The position numbers were made by a program, and so were the translations under genes. The notes under the pieces are model-generated. The model saw only the letters and a program-made list of their open reading frames with translations, ran no database searches and was not told where the DNA came from. 64,000 nt of DNA from Candidatus Lernaella stagnicola (GTDB lineage: Bacteria > Lernaellota > Lernaellaia > Lernaellales > Lernaellaceae), in assembly GCA_030765525.1 (NCBI GenBank), contig JAVCCK010000027.1, positions 124,001-188,000 of the forward strand, in the 5' to 3' direction. Position 1 is the first letter of the stretch. The number at the start of each line of letters is the position of its first letter. Of the stretch, positions 25,877 to 34,362 are shown piece by piece.

Positions 25877-27810
25877 CCGGTGCAGCCGCCTCCGCCGTAG
25901 ATCCCCACGTCCTCGTCCTCGTCGGAATCCCAGACACCGTCGTGGTTGTCCGGTTCGCCGCCCGGCGCGCTTCCACCGCCGCCGTCGTCATCGCCGCCGC
26001 CGTCATCATCGTCGTCGCCGCCGTCATCGTCGTCGTCACCCGGGAAATCGCCGATGGTCACCGCAACTTCATCCGGATCGCTGGCGAACTTGCAGTCAGC
26101 CACGACGAGTTCAAACCGATACACGCCTTTTTCCGTGGCGGTAAACAGCGGTGTCGCGCTTTGCGGTTGGACCAGATCGACGTTTTCCGGTCCGGCCGTC
26201 TGCGTCCACGTGTAAGTGATCGCCGCGCCTTCCGGATCGATCGAGTCACGGCCGTCGAGCACGACAGGCACGTTGGGCACACCGCTGCGGTCGGCCCCGG
26301 CATCGGCTATCGGCGGCAAATTGGTTGCCGTGGCGATCACTGCGTACGCCGCCCCGCCGCTGTCGCGGGTCGGATTGCTCGGCGAGAAACCCGGTGCGCC
26401 GAGCAGATAATCGAGCACGCCGTCCTCGTCTAGATCGGCCAGGGCCACCGCGAAACCGGTGTCATCACGCACCGCCGCGCCGACGAAACGGTGCAGCGGT
26501 TGGTCGACCCCGGCCAAGTCGATCTCGTATTGCAGCGGATACTCCGGGTCGCCCTCGATTACGTAGGCTTCGCCGTACCCGGTTGAGTCAAAGCCCGGCG
26601 CGCCGATCAACAAATCGTCGACGCAATCGCCTGTGACATCCCCCGCCGCTACCGCGAAACCGAAACGCGCCCCGGCGTCCGGGCCGTGTACGGTCAGGTC
26701 GGCCACGGATAAATCAATGGTCTCCGGCCACATCGCTTGACCGAGCACGACGAACACGTCGCCCGCGGCGGATTTCTTGGTCGGCAAATTCGGGGCCGCG
26801 ATCACTAGATCAGCCATCCCGTCGCCGTCGATGTCGCCCACGGTCAGCGCCGCGCCCACGTTGCCGGTTCGATTTTCCCACGAGATGCGACTGTCGGGCG
26901 TGTCGGCGGCTAAGTTGATGCGCAACACATCGGAAAAGGGGCGCCCCTCGATCACGTACACGACACCCGGGAAGCCTTCCTTCGCGCCCGGCAGCGGCGA
27001 GGACAGGCTTGGCGCGCCCATCGCCAGATCGTCATAAGAATCGCCGTTCAGATCGCCCAGCGTCAGGCCTTCGCCGAGGCGCTGGCCATTGGATTCGCCC
27101 ACGATTTCGATGTCGGCCTCGTTCGCTTCGGGCCGCAGATCGATCACGCCCACCAGCGTGTCGCCGAGAAAGCCGTAGACTTTGCCCGCCGCCGACGCCC
27201 CGACGTCTTCGAAAATCGGCGCGGCCACGAACAGGTCCGGCGTTTCATCGCCGTCGAAATCGCCGGTCGCCAGACTCACTCCGAACTGGCCGCCTTCCTT
27301 CTCGCCCCAAATCGTCACATCGGCCCCGGTGGTCGTACCCAGTTGGTCGGGCCATTTTTCGCGTCCGAAATACACGAACACGGCGCCGAGTTGATCCTCC
27401 GTGCTGGGTCCCGGCGCTCGCGCGGCGCCCACTACCAAGTCGTCGAGTCCGTCGCCGTTGAAATCGTTCGCCGTGAGGCTGAAGCCGAGGTATTGCTCGG
27501 TCTCGCCCAACACGGTTACGTCGGCCGTATCCTCGTTGAAATCCAGGTTGCCGGTCAGCGAACCCTCGCTCGAAAGCAGCACGAACACCGCGCCGCGGTA
27601 GCTTTCGTCGCCCGGAGCGCCCATGGCGATATCCGGCAAGCCGTCGCCGTCGAAATCGCCGGCAGCCAGGCTATACCCGAGGTTCGATAATTCGCCTGGA
27701 CCCCAGAGGCGCAAATCGACCGCCGCCGGTTCGGATAAATCGACGTCGGCGGCACCCGCCGCGACAGCCCACAGCAGAAGCAGCGCGATCACCCAACGAC
27801 GCGCGCTCAT
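25873..27810 (-). CDS. Exported FG-GAP (integrin-alpha-like) repeat protein with PKD domain and Asp/Gly-rich tail
   Basis: The 645-residue protein starts with a signal peptide (MSARRWVIALLLLWAVAAGA). Seven FG-GAP repeats follow, each with a calcium loop such as DFDGDGLPDIAMGAPGD, DFNGDGLDDLVVGAA and DIDGDGMADLVIAAPN; together they should form a seven-blade propeller. A PKD-type domain follows (PPIADAGADRSGVPNVPVVL, DGRDSIDPEGAAITYTWTQT). The C-terminal 60 residues are a low-complexity Asp/Gly tract and end in YGGGGCTG, with one Cys three residues from the end. The start overlaps the stop of the upstream OmpA gene by one base. Role: probably cell-surface adhesion or calcium-dependent display. 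Confidence 0.85.
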   Translation of the reverse strand: MSARRWVIALLLLWAVAAGAADVDLSEPAAVDLRLWGPGELSNLGYSLAAGDFDGDGLPDIAMGAPGDESYRGAVFVLLSSEGSLTGNLDFNEDTADVTVLGETEQYLGFSLTANDFNGDGLDDLVVGAARAPGPSTEDQLGAVFVYFGREKWPDQLGTTTGADVTIWGEKEGGQFGVSLATGDFDGDETPDLFVAAPIFEDVGASAAGKVYGFLGDTLVGVIDLRPEANEADIEIVGESNGQRLGEGLTLGDLNGDSYDDLAMGAPSLSSPLPGAKEGFPGVVYVIEGRPFSDVLRINLAADTPDSRISWENRTGNVGAALTVGDIDGDGMADLVIAAPNLPTKKSAAGDVFVVLGQAMWPETIDLSVADLTVHGPDAGARFGFAVAAGDVTGDCVDDLLIGAPGFDSTGYGEAYVIEGDPEYPLQYEIDLAGVDQPLHRFVGAAVRDDTGFAVALADLDEDGVLDYLLGAPGFSPSNPTRDSGGAAYAVIATATNLPPIADAGADRSGVPNVPVVLDGRDSIDPEGAAITYTWTQTAGPENVDLVQPQSATPLFTATEKGVYRFELVVADCKFASDPDEVAVTIGDFPGDDDDDGGDDDDDGGGDDDGGGGSAPGGEPDNHDGVWDSDEDEDVGIYGGGGCTG

Positions 27811-29561
27811 TAGTCTCCCCCTTCGATGATGAATTCGACCCGCCGGTTACGTTCGCGGCCCTCCTCGGTTTCGTTGGTGGCGATCGGCCGCGATTCGCCG
27901 AATGCGGCGACAGTGAGCACGTTGGCCGCTACGCCCTGCGCTACCAAGAATTGCTGGACCGACTCGGCGCGTCGCTGCGAAAGTTTCATGTTGTATTCGT
28001 CGGTTCCCTCGTCGCTGCAGTGGCCTTCGACGATCACCTGCTTCGGATTAATTTGTGTGATCTTGTTGGCGATTTCCCGCAGCACGGGTTTGGAAATCGG
28101 CCGCAGGTCCGCCGAATCCAAATCGAAGAAAATGCGCCCCGATTTTTCGATCTTGCGGCGCAGGCGCACGGTAATCGTCGTCGTCTCATGCGCTTGGACA
28201 TCGGCCTTGGTGAGCACGGCCTCGTAACCGGTCGCCACCGCGGTGAAGGGAATCGTCCCGGGTTCCACGGCTTCGGTATATTCGCCGCTCGGGTTCTCAA
28301 CGACCTTCTCGTCCGCCGCGCCGGGGTTGAAAATGAGGCGGCTGTCGAGCCGGTGGCCTTTGTCCTTATCCAGCACAATCACCGTCAACCGCGTCTCCAG
28401 CGGATACAACACCACCGTCACCGTCGCGGACTGCCCGGCGAAGATCTGCGCCTCGGCCAGGCCGGTTTCGAAATCGGGCCGCGACACGCGAACTTGATAG
28501 GTGCCCGGCGCCAAATCGGTTACGGCGAACGTGCCGTCGGTCGTGTTGCCCAAGCGCAACTCCGCGCCTTCCAAACCGACTTCGGCTTCCAGGGGAACGC
28601 CGTGCGTATCCTGCACGACGATCCGCAGATGGCCGGTGCTGGGGGGCGGTTTCGCCTCGATCTCCGGCCGGTAATCGACCCCGGCGAAGAGACGGAAATC
28701 AGGGCTGCCCACGCCGCTGGTCACGCCCGGCCCGCCGCCGCCGATGATCCGCAAACCCGGCACTTGCGGCATGCGCCAGCGCCCCACGGCATCGAGTTCC
28801 AACGGATTGCCGGCAAAATCCCGGTTGTTCTCCGACTCGTACATCTCGCCGTGCAACTCCAGGCTCACGTTGATGCGGTCGGTGATGTCCCGCGTGACGC
28901 CCACCGCGAGCGGAAATGCGTTGCGCACCTGCGTATCCAGCACGCCGGACCGGCCGCGATACCGCCAGCCACCCGACAGCCCCATGCGCACCCAAGCGAG
29001 GTTGATCTCGTACGTGCCCGTCAGTCCGTAGGTCATGCGGCCGTCGCCGAGCATCGCGTCCGCGTCGCCGGTCGGAAAGGTCACGAAAGGCGTCACGGCG
29101 ACCCCGAAGGGAAACATTCCTTCTTCCAAGATCCGGACTTTGGTGAGCAGGCGGATATCGCCCATGGACGTGCGGTTTTGGCGCGAGGAAATGCCGTCGG
29201 CGTCGCCCAAATCATCGAAGGTTCGCGAGCGGTTGAACCAGTGAATCGGCACGTGCAGGCCGACATTGACCATCTCGTGCGCGGAAAACGAGCCCGTAAG
29301 ATCGGTGCTCAACATTCCGTCCACGACGCCGGAGACGCGATCGTTGTTTTCGCGCACCTCCACCGGGGCGTTGGCGTAGTCGATCAGCGCCCCGAGGGCC
29401 CAGCGAAATTGCGGCATGGTTTGCGCATCTTCAAAGGTCAAAAAGCGGCCCGCAAACGGAGAAGGATGAAAGAGATGGCTGTTGAATCCCTCCGCGGCCG
29501 AGGCAATTCCCGGCCATACGAGCGCCAGGACCAGCAGCCCGGCCAACCCGCGAATGCGCAT
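27810..29561 (-). CDS. OmpA-family outer-membrane protein with carboxypeptidase-regulatory-like domains
   Basis: The 583-residue protein has signal MRIRGLAGLLVLALVWPGIA. Residues about 30-290 look like an outer-membrane barrel (alternating strands, for example ALGALIDYANAPVEV, WVRMGLSGGWRYRG). Beta-sandwich modules follow (GHLRIVVQDTHGVPLEAEVG, DLAPGTYQVRVSRPDFE). The C-terminal OmpA domain binds peptidoglycan: IFFDLDSADLRPISKPVLRE, VIVEGHCSDEGTDEYNMKLS, QRRAESVQQFL and GRERNRRVEFII. GGAGG lies eight bases before the ATG. It is the first gene of an operon with the FG-GAP protein. Confidence 0.9.
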   Translation of the reverse strand: MRIRGLAGLLVLALVWPGIASAAEGFNSHLFHPSPFAGRFLTFEDAQTMPQFRWALGALIDYANAPVEVRENNDRVSGVVDGMLSTDLTGSFSAHEMVNVGLHVPIHWFNRSRTFDDLGDADGISSRQNRTSMGDIRLLTKVRILEEGMFPFGVAVTPFVTFPTGDADAMLGDGRMTYGLTGTYEINLAWVRMGLSGGWRYRGRSGVLDTQVRNAFPLAVGVTRDITDRINVSLELHGEMYESENNRDFAGNPLELDAVGRWRMPQVPGLRIIGGGGPGVTSGVGSPDFRLFAGVDYRPEIEAKPPPSTGHLRIVVQDTHGVPLEAEVGLEGAELRLGNTTDGTFAVTDLAPGTYQVRVSRPDFETGLAEAQIFAGQSATVTVVLYPLETRLTVIVLDKDKGHRLDSRLIFNPGAADEKVVENPSGEYTEAVEPGTIPFTAVATGYEAVLTKADVQAHETTTITVRLRRKIEKSGRIFFDLDSADLRPISKPVLREIANKITQINPKQVIVEGHCSDEGTDEYNMKLSQRRAESVQQFLVAQGVAANVLTVAAFGESRPIATNETEEGRERNRRVEFIIEGGD

Positions 29562-29620
29562 CTAATACACCTCCGGCTCGAGCGGCACACCGCGCGAAAA
29601 AGCAAGCAAATCCCAATCCG

Positions 29621-29629
29621 ATAATACCA
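29621..29629 (-). promoter_or_regulatory. Putative extended -10 promoter element for the OmpA-family gene
   Basis: On the minus strand TGG directly precedes TATTAT (29626-29621), an extended -10 element about 60 bp before the start. A -35 match is weak. It lies within the 251-bp divergent gap that also holds the PAS promoter. Confidence 0.4.
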
Positions 29630-29720
29630 GAGTAGCCGACGACCTTTCGATGTCAAGTCAAGATATGGACATCTGCACCCCAAAATGTACTAGATTGTGT
29701 ATCGGCCCGCGATTTATATG

Positions 29721-29749
29721 TTGAATTGTTTTCGCTTTTACGCTAGAAT
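29721..29749 (+). promoter_or_regulatory. Putative sigma70-type promoter of the PAS gene
   Basis: TTGAAT (29721-29726) and TAGAAT (29744-29749) are spaced by exactly 17 bp, about 63 bp before the PAS gene ATG, in a markedly AT-rich stretch (29690-29800). Confidence 0.6.
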
Positions 29750-29812
29750 TAAATCAATTGGATTATCTTCAGCAATGATTGCTGATAAATTTATCCTGTT
29801 TCGGAGTAAAAA

Positions 29813-30175
29813 ATGAGCGACCCGCATGAAATTTTTGCGCGTTATCGCGATTCCGCACACGCAGTGTTCCTGGAAACCCTCGGTGGGAGAGTCGTGGATT
29901 GCAACCAAGCCGCTTTGGACCTGTACGGTTACACTCGCTCGGAAATGCTTCGGTTGACGGTTTTCGACCTCGTACCCATCGAGATCGCGCATCGTATTCC
30001 GGACATCATTGTCGCGCAATTGCAGGCCGGCACCTTTTCCACCGTCGCCAAGGGTGTGCGAAAAAACGGCGAGGTTTTCGACACGGAAGTGAGTACGGAG
30101 GTGATCGGCGAACGCGAAGAGAAATTCATTCTCGCTCAAGTCACCGACTTATCGACCGTGGTTTCGGAATCCTAA
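29813..30175 (+). CDS. Stand-alone PAS-domain protein
   Basis: The 120-residue protein consists of one PAS sensor domain: FLETLGGRVVDCNQAALDLY, GYTRSEMLRLTVFDLVP and then KNGEVFDTEVSTEVIGEREE as the closing strands. There is no kinase, cyclase or DNA-binding region. It may bind a ligand or partner and act by contact with another regulator. CGGAG precedes the ATG and it has its own promoter. A perfect 7-bp inverted repeat (GATTTCG/CGAAATC, 30185-30201) lies just after the stop but has no T tract. Confidence 0.85.
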   Translation: MSDPHEIFARYRDSAHAVFLETLGGRVVDCNQAALDLYGYTRSEMLRLTVFDLVPIEIAHRIPDIIVAQLQAGTFSTVAKGVRKNGEVFDTEVSTEVIGEREEKFILAQVTDLSTVVSES

Positions 30176-30302
30176 GCCGCCCTCGATTTCGTTTCGAAAT
30201 CATCCGGTAGCGAAACGCTTGCCAAGACTGCTAATTCCTGTTACGCAAAGGTCCATTGCGACCCCTTCGGTTGCGGTTTAACGAGCGAAAGGAGCTACTA
30301 CC

Positions 30303-32219
30303 ATGGCGCCGGCTCACCCGTTGAAGATCACCGACACGACCTTGCGTGACGCCCACCAAAGTCTGTTCGCCACCCGCATGCGTTTTGAAGACATGGAACC
30401 GATCATCGGCATGCTCGACGCCGTGGGGTTCCACTCGCTGGAAGTGTGGGGCGGCGCGACCTTCGATGTCACGCACCGCTTCCTGCAGGAAGACCCGTGG
30501 GAACGTTTGCGCAAAATCAAGGCGCTCGCCAAACACACGCCGCTGCAAATGTTGTTGCGTGGTCAGAATCTCGTCGGCTATCGCAACTACGCCGATGACG
30601 TGGTGCGCGCATTTTGTCTGCACGCCGTGGAATGCGGCATGGATATCTTCCGTGTTTTCGACGCCCTCAACGACGGCCGCAATTTCGAGGCTGCTTTCAA
30701 GACCTTGCAGGAAACCGACGCCCACATTCAGGCCACGCTTTCCTTCTCGCTGACCGAGCGCCGCATCGGCGGGCCGGTGTTCACCTTCGAGTACTACAAA
30801 AGCAAGGCGAAGGAATTCGTCGAGATGGGCGCCCACTCCCTGTGCATTAAAGACATGGCCGGGTTGCTCACGCCGCAGGACGCCGCGTTGCTCGTCGTGG
30901 AACTCAAAAAGATCGTCGACGTGCCGATCCAACTGCACGCGCACTTTACCTCGGGCCTGGCCGACCTGGCCTACATGAAGGCCGCCGAGGCGGGCGTCGA
31001 TATCATCGATTGTTCACTGGCGCCGGTGGCCTACCGCAGCGGTCAACCGGCTGTCGAGCCGATGATCGTCACCTTCGAAGGTACTGACCGCGATACGGGC
31101 CTCAGCCTCGACGCCTTGCACGAGGTCAGCAAATATTTGGAATCGATCACGCCGAAGTATCGTCACTTCATGAACACGTCGAAAACGGCGGTCATCGACG
31201 TGGACGTGCTCAAGCACCAAGTGCCCGGCGGCATGCTGAGCAACCTCGTCAACCAAATGCGCGAGGCCGAAGCGCTCGACAAACTCGACCTGGTGTTCCA
31301 GGAACTGCCGCGCACCCGCGCCGACCTCGGCTTCCCCCCGCTGGTGACGCCGACCAGCCAGATCGTCGGCGTGCAGGCCGTCATGAACGTCCTGGGCGGC
31401 GAGCGCTACAAGCTGATCAGCAAGGAAGTGCGCGATTACTGCTACGGCCTCTACGGTCGGCCGCCCGCGCCGATCAACGAGGAAGTGCGCAAGAAATGCC
31501 TCGCCGGTTACGAACGCGGCGAAACGCCCATCAGCCAGCGCCCGGGCGACATCCTCGAACCGGAAATGCCCGCCGCGCGCGAGGCCGTGAGTGGATTCAC
31601 CGACGAGATTGGCGATGTGCTGACCTACGCGCTCTATCCGCGTACCGGCATGGATTTTCTGCGCTTCAAACACGGGCTCGACGAGAAAGCTCCCGGCGAG
31701 AAGCCCCGCACGCTGGAGGAAATACGCGCCGAAGAGGAACTGATCAAAAAGGCGCTCGCCGGCGAGTTGAGCGAAAAACCCGCCGCCCCGGCGTTGAAGA
31801 ACGCGCAGTCGGTCCGCGTGTCCGTGGATGGTGAACTGTTCGAGGTCCAGGTTGAAACCGACGGCCTCAGCGGTTTCCAAGTGGGCGCCGTGACGCCGGC
31901 AATCGCCGCGCCGACCGCCGCTCCCGCCGCCCCGCCGCCTCCGGCCCCTGCGCAAGCGACCGCGGCAGCGCCCCCGGCACCCAAGCCGCAAGCCGCCACT
32001 TCCGGCAAGGCCGTGGTGGAAGCGCCGATGCCCGGAACGATCGTTCGTTACGAAGTCGCGGAAGGCGACACGGTCACCGCGGGGCAAACCGTTGTCATCT
32101 TGGAAGCGATGAAGATGGAAAACGCGCTGCCCGCCCCGGCCGACGGCACCATTGCGTCGCTGACCAAGGCCAAGGGCGAGACTGTCAAGCGCGGCGAAGT
32201 GTTGGCGGTGATCCAGTAG
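30303..32219 (+). CDS. Pyruvate carboxylase subunit B / oxaloacetate decarboxylase alpha-type carboxyltransferase with biotinyl domain
   Basis: The 638-residue protein moves CO2 between biotin and pyruvate/oxaloacetate. The carboxyltransferase core begins ITDTTLRDAHQSLFATRMR (about residues 8-26) and includes SLEVWGGATFDV, FRVFDALNDGRNF and LHAHFTSGLADLAYMKAAEA with metal-ligand residues. A Pro/Ala-rich linker (about residues 535-570) leads to a C-terminal biotinyl domain with EAMKMENALP; the biotin-acceptor is K604. The two-subunit PycB and OadA share this layout, so the two cannot be separated here. No biotin carboxylase or sodium-pump subunit is nearby. A GAAAGGAG ribosome site precedes the ATG. 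Confidence 0.9.
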   Translation: MAPAHPLKITDTTLRDAHQSLFATRMRFEDMEPIIGMLDAVGFHSLEVWGGATFDVTHRFLQEDPWERLRKIKALAKHTPLQMLLRGQNLVGYRNYADDVVRAFCLHAVECGMDIFRVFDALNDGRNFEAAFKTLQETDAHIQATLSFSLTERRIGGPVFTFEYYKSKAKEFVEMGAHSLCIKDMAGLLTPQDAALLVVELKKIVDVPIQLHAHFTSGLADLAYMKAAEAGVDIIDCSLAPVAYRSGQPAVEPMIVTFEGTDRDTGLSLDALHEVSKYLESITPKYRHFMNTSKTAVIDVDVLKHQVPGGMLSNLVNQMREAEALDKLDLVFQELPRTRADLGFPPLVTPTSQIVGVQAVMNVLGGERYKLISKEVRDYCYGLYGRPPAPINEEVRKKCLAGYERGETPISQRPGDILEPEMPAAREAVSGFTDEIGDVLTYALYPRTGMDFLRFKHGLDEKAPGEKPRTLEEIRAEEELIKKALAGELSEKPAAPALKNAQSVRVSVDGELFEVQVETDGLSGFQVGAVTPAIAAPTAAPAAPPPPAPAQATAAAPPAPKPQAATSGKAVVEAPMPGTIVRYEVAEGDTVTAGQTVVILEAMKMENALPAPADGTIASLTKAKGETVKRGEVLAVIQ

Positions 32220-32228
32220 CCGCGGCGT

Positions 32229-34079
32229 TTATTCGTATCGCGCCCGCGAGGCCGTCAGTAGACGATCCGGAATCGTCTGCTTCCCGGCGGCCACTTCCTC
32301 GAGCACCTTCGCACCGGTGTCGCGTACCGCTTCAAACGGCACGTTGAAACAGACCGCTTCGTCTTCGCTCTGCGCATTACCGTGGGTCGGCTGGTCGTAA
32401 AACACCTGCGGCAAGGCTTGAATCTCCACGCCGCGCGACTTGTTGAAGTCATGGATGTCGCGGATGAGCGCCGCCGAAACGCGCACCATGTCTCCCACTT
32501 CGAAGGGCCGGCCGGCCGCGGCCAGAATTCTCTCGCAATCCACGAGCGTGTCGAGGCTCGGGCCGATGAAAAAGCACATGCCCAGTTCGTCGACCGCGCC
32601 GTACATCGCTATGCCGTGCATCGTGTTCAACACGTGCGTATCCGCCGGGAGCGCGTGATCGGTCGGATCGTAAGGCTGGTCCAAAAAGTTGTGCCGGCCG
32701 GGTCCCGCGCAACACTCGCCGTGTCGACCGTAGGTCCAACTCAAGCCGACGCCGGTCTGCAGCATGCTGCGCCCGTTGTGGAAGGGCAGCGCGTGACCAC
32801 CGACCGTGAAATGCCGCGGCAGGCCGTAGAATTCCTCCACCGCCGCCGCGCCCCGACGAAACAGCCGGCCTCGCTCGGTGTCACCGGCGATCGCTTCGTG
32901 CAACAAGCGCCGCATGGATTCGGTATCGCCGTAACGCACGCCGGTATCGGCCTTCGTCTCGGTGGCCAACGCGAAAGCCGCCAGCGTCACCAACCCTTCG
33001 ATGTGGTCGTAGGCGTGATCGTTGGAATGTTGCGTCACCCACGTCGTGAAGGGCAGCACGTCGGCAAACAGGCCCAGGTTTAACACGCCCTGATAGGTTT
33101 CCCATTCGCCCGCTTTGAACACTTTGTACTCGCCGTTGTCCGGCAAGATCACCACCTGGCTGCATTTATTCGGGCAACCCGGCAGACAGGAGTGACGACT
33201 GATCTTGAGCCCGTGCTCTTCGGCCAGGCGAATTTGGTCGCGCACCAGCGACTCGGGCAACACCGCCGCGTAATGCTCGGGCGGCAAGTGGGCCGCGCGA
33301 AAAAGATTCGTCAGCCCGTGCCCGCCATCGAACCGACCCTTTGCCGCCGCGCCATACGTGCCGCCTAACAGCGGTTGTTCGGGGTCGTCGGAGCCGGTCA
33401 GGTTGGTGTTCCACTTCGCTTTATGCAACGCCCGCAGCGTCTCGGCTAAACGCGCCTTGTCGAACTCCATCCCATGCCGAACCTCCGCCGATCGCTCCAC
33501 GACGATCCCCACCAAACCGTTGCTGCCAAAGCGCGTCGTGCCGCGCCCCGCCACGCGATGAGGTGGGTCGCCGGGCCGGGCATTGCAGAGAATCGCATTG
33601 AACAAAAAGCCCATGGATGCGGGATCGGTGATCGCCATGCCCACGTTGTTACCGTGGCGGCGATAGATCGCCTCGGCCAGCGCGTACGTGCCGACGATGT
33701 CCTCGCCGTATTCCGCGAGCGGGCGCAGTGCCGCTTCGCCCCCGGCGTCCACGTGCAGCAGCAGCGGTGTTTCGCTTTGACCGACTACGCCGATCCCCGC
33801 GATTCCCTGCCGCGTCAGGTACCGGGTGATCAGCCCGCCGCTGCGACTGCCTTGCAGATTGCCGCCGAGCAAACTGATGCCGTACACGTTGAGCTTCCCG
33901 GCGAAGCCCAGCCCCGTCGCCGCCAACGGCGTGAATCCGGAAAAATACACGGTGTCATCCGGCGAATCGGCCTCCATGATCCGCCGCGCCGCCAGCGCTT
34001 TGCCGAAACCGGCGCCCTGGTCGAACGCACTTGTCTCAACGCGCTTGTCATCCAGATAAACCGACATTTCCTTGAGCAT
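32229..34079 (-). CDS. Aldehyde:ferredoxin oxidoreductase-family tungsten/molybdenum enzyme
   Basis: The 616-residue protein belongs to the AOR family, which oxidises aldehydes to acids with ferredoxin as acceptor via a bis-pterin tungsten site and a 4Fe-4S cluster. The cluster ligands are intact: CLPGCPNKC (about residues 297-305) and the distant Cys of DELGMC (about 500). The N-terminal AOR part is recognisable (SVYLDDKRVETSAFDQGAGF, GFAGKLNVYGISLLGGNLQG, SGGLITRYLTRQGIAGIGVV). It is oxygen-sensitive chemistry typical of anaerobes. The true substrate is unknown, as many AOR paralogues are uncharacterised. It converges on pycB with a 9-bp gap. Confidence 0.9.
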   Translation of the reverse strand: MLKEMSVYLDDKRVETSAFDQGAGFGKALAARRIMEADSPDDTVYFSGFTPLAATGLGFAGKLNVYGISLLGGNLQGSRSGGLITRYLTRQGIAGIGVVGQSETPLLLHVDAGGEAALRPLAEYGEDIVGTYALAEAIYRRHGNNVGMAITDPASMGFLFNAILCNARPGDPPHRVAGRGTTRFGSNGLVGIVVERSAEVRHGMEFDKARLAETLRALHKAKWNTNLTGSDDPEQPLLGGTYGAAAKGRFDGGHGLTNLFRAAHLPPEHYAAVLPESLVRDQIRLAEEHGLKISRHSCLPGCPNKCSQVVILPDNGEYKVFKAGEWETYQGVLNLGLFADVLPFTTWVTQHSNDHAYDHIEGLVTLAAFALATETKADTGVRYGDTESMRRLLHEAIAGDTERGRLFRRGAAAVEEFYGLPRHFTVGGHALPFHNGRSMLQTGVGLSWTYGRHGECCAGPGRHNFLDQPYDPTDHALPADTHVLNTMHGIAMYGAVDELGMCFFIGPSLDTLVDCERILAAAGRPFEVGDMVRVSAALIRDIHDFNKSRGVEIQALPQVFYDQPTHGNAQSEDEAVCFNVPFEAVRDTGAKVLEEVAAGKQTIPDRLLTASRARYE

Positions 34080-34238
34080 GTGAAACCACCACTTGTTGAC
34101 GTCTGATGCGTAGCGTTACGCGCGGGCAAAGTATCACCAACCCAGGGAAGCAGACAACATGCGTCGTGAAACATAATGGTGGGCGAGCCGCGCCTCTTTT
34201 CACGGCAAAAGCGAGAAAGATTTCGATCCGAAACGGTG

Positions 34239-34266
34239 TTGAAAACTCACGACAAGTGATTATGAT
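34239..34266 (+). promoter_or_regulatory. Putative sigma70-type promoter of htrA-like gene
   Basis: TTGAAA (34239-34244) and TATGAT (34261-34266) are spaced by 16 bp, leaving a leader of about 90 nt before the GTG. It is the main visible element of the 283-bp divergent gap 34080-34362. No heat-shock inverted repeat is evident. Confidence 0.6.
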
Positions 34267-34362
34267 TCCAGCGGAACTTTTTGCCCAAGGTGTTTTCTTA
34301 TTTGAGACTCGGCCACGGGCCGAAAGTGGGTTGAAAAGAAACCGAAAGAATGGAGTCGCCCC

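Noticed and set aside
27951-29624. A 557-codon frame on the plus strand, opposite the OmpA-family gene
   Set aside because: It shows the arginine/histidine-rich composition of antisense frames and no family motif; the minus-strand gene has clear OmpA motifs.
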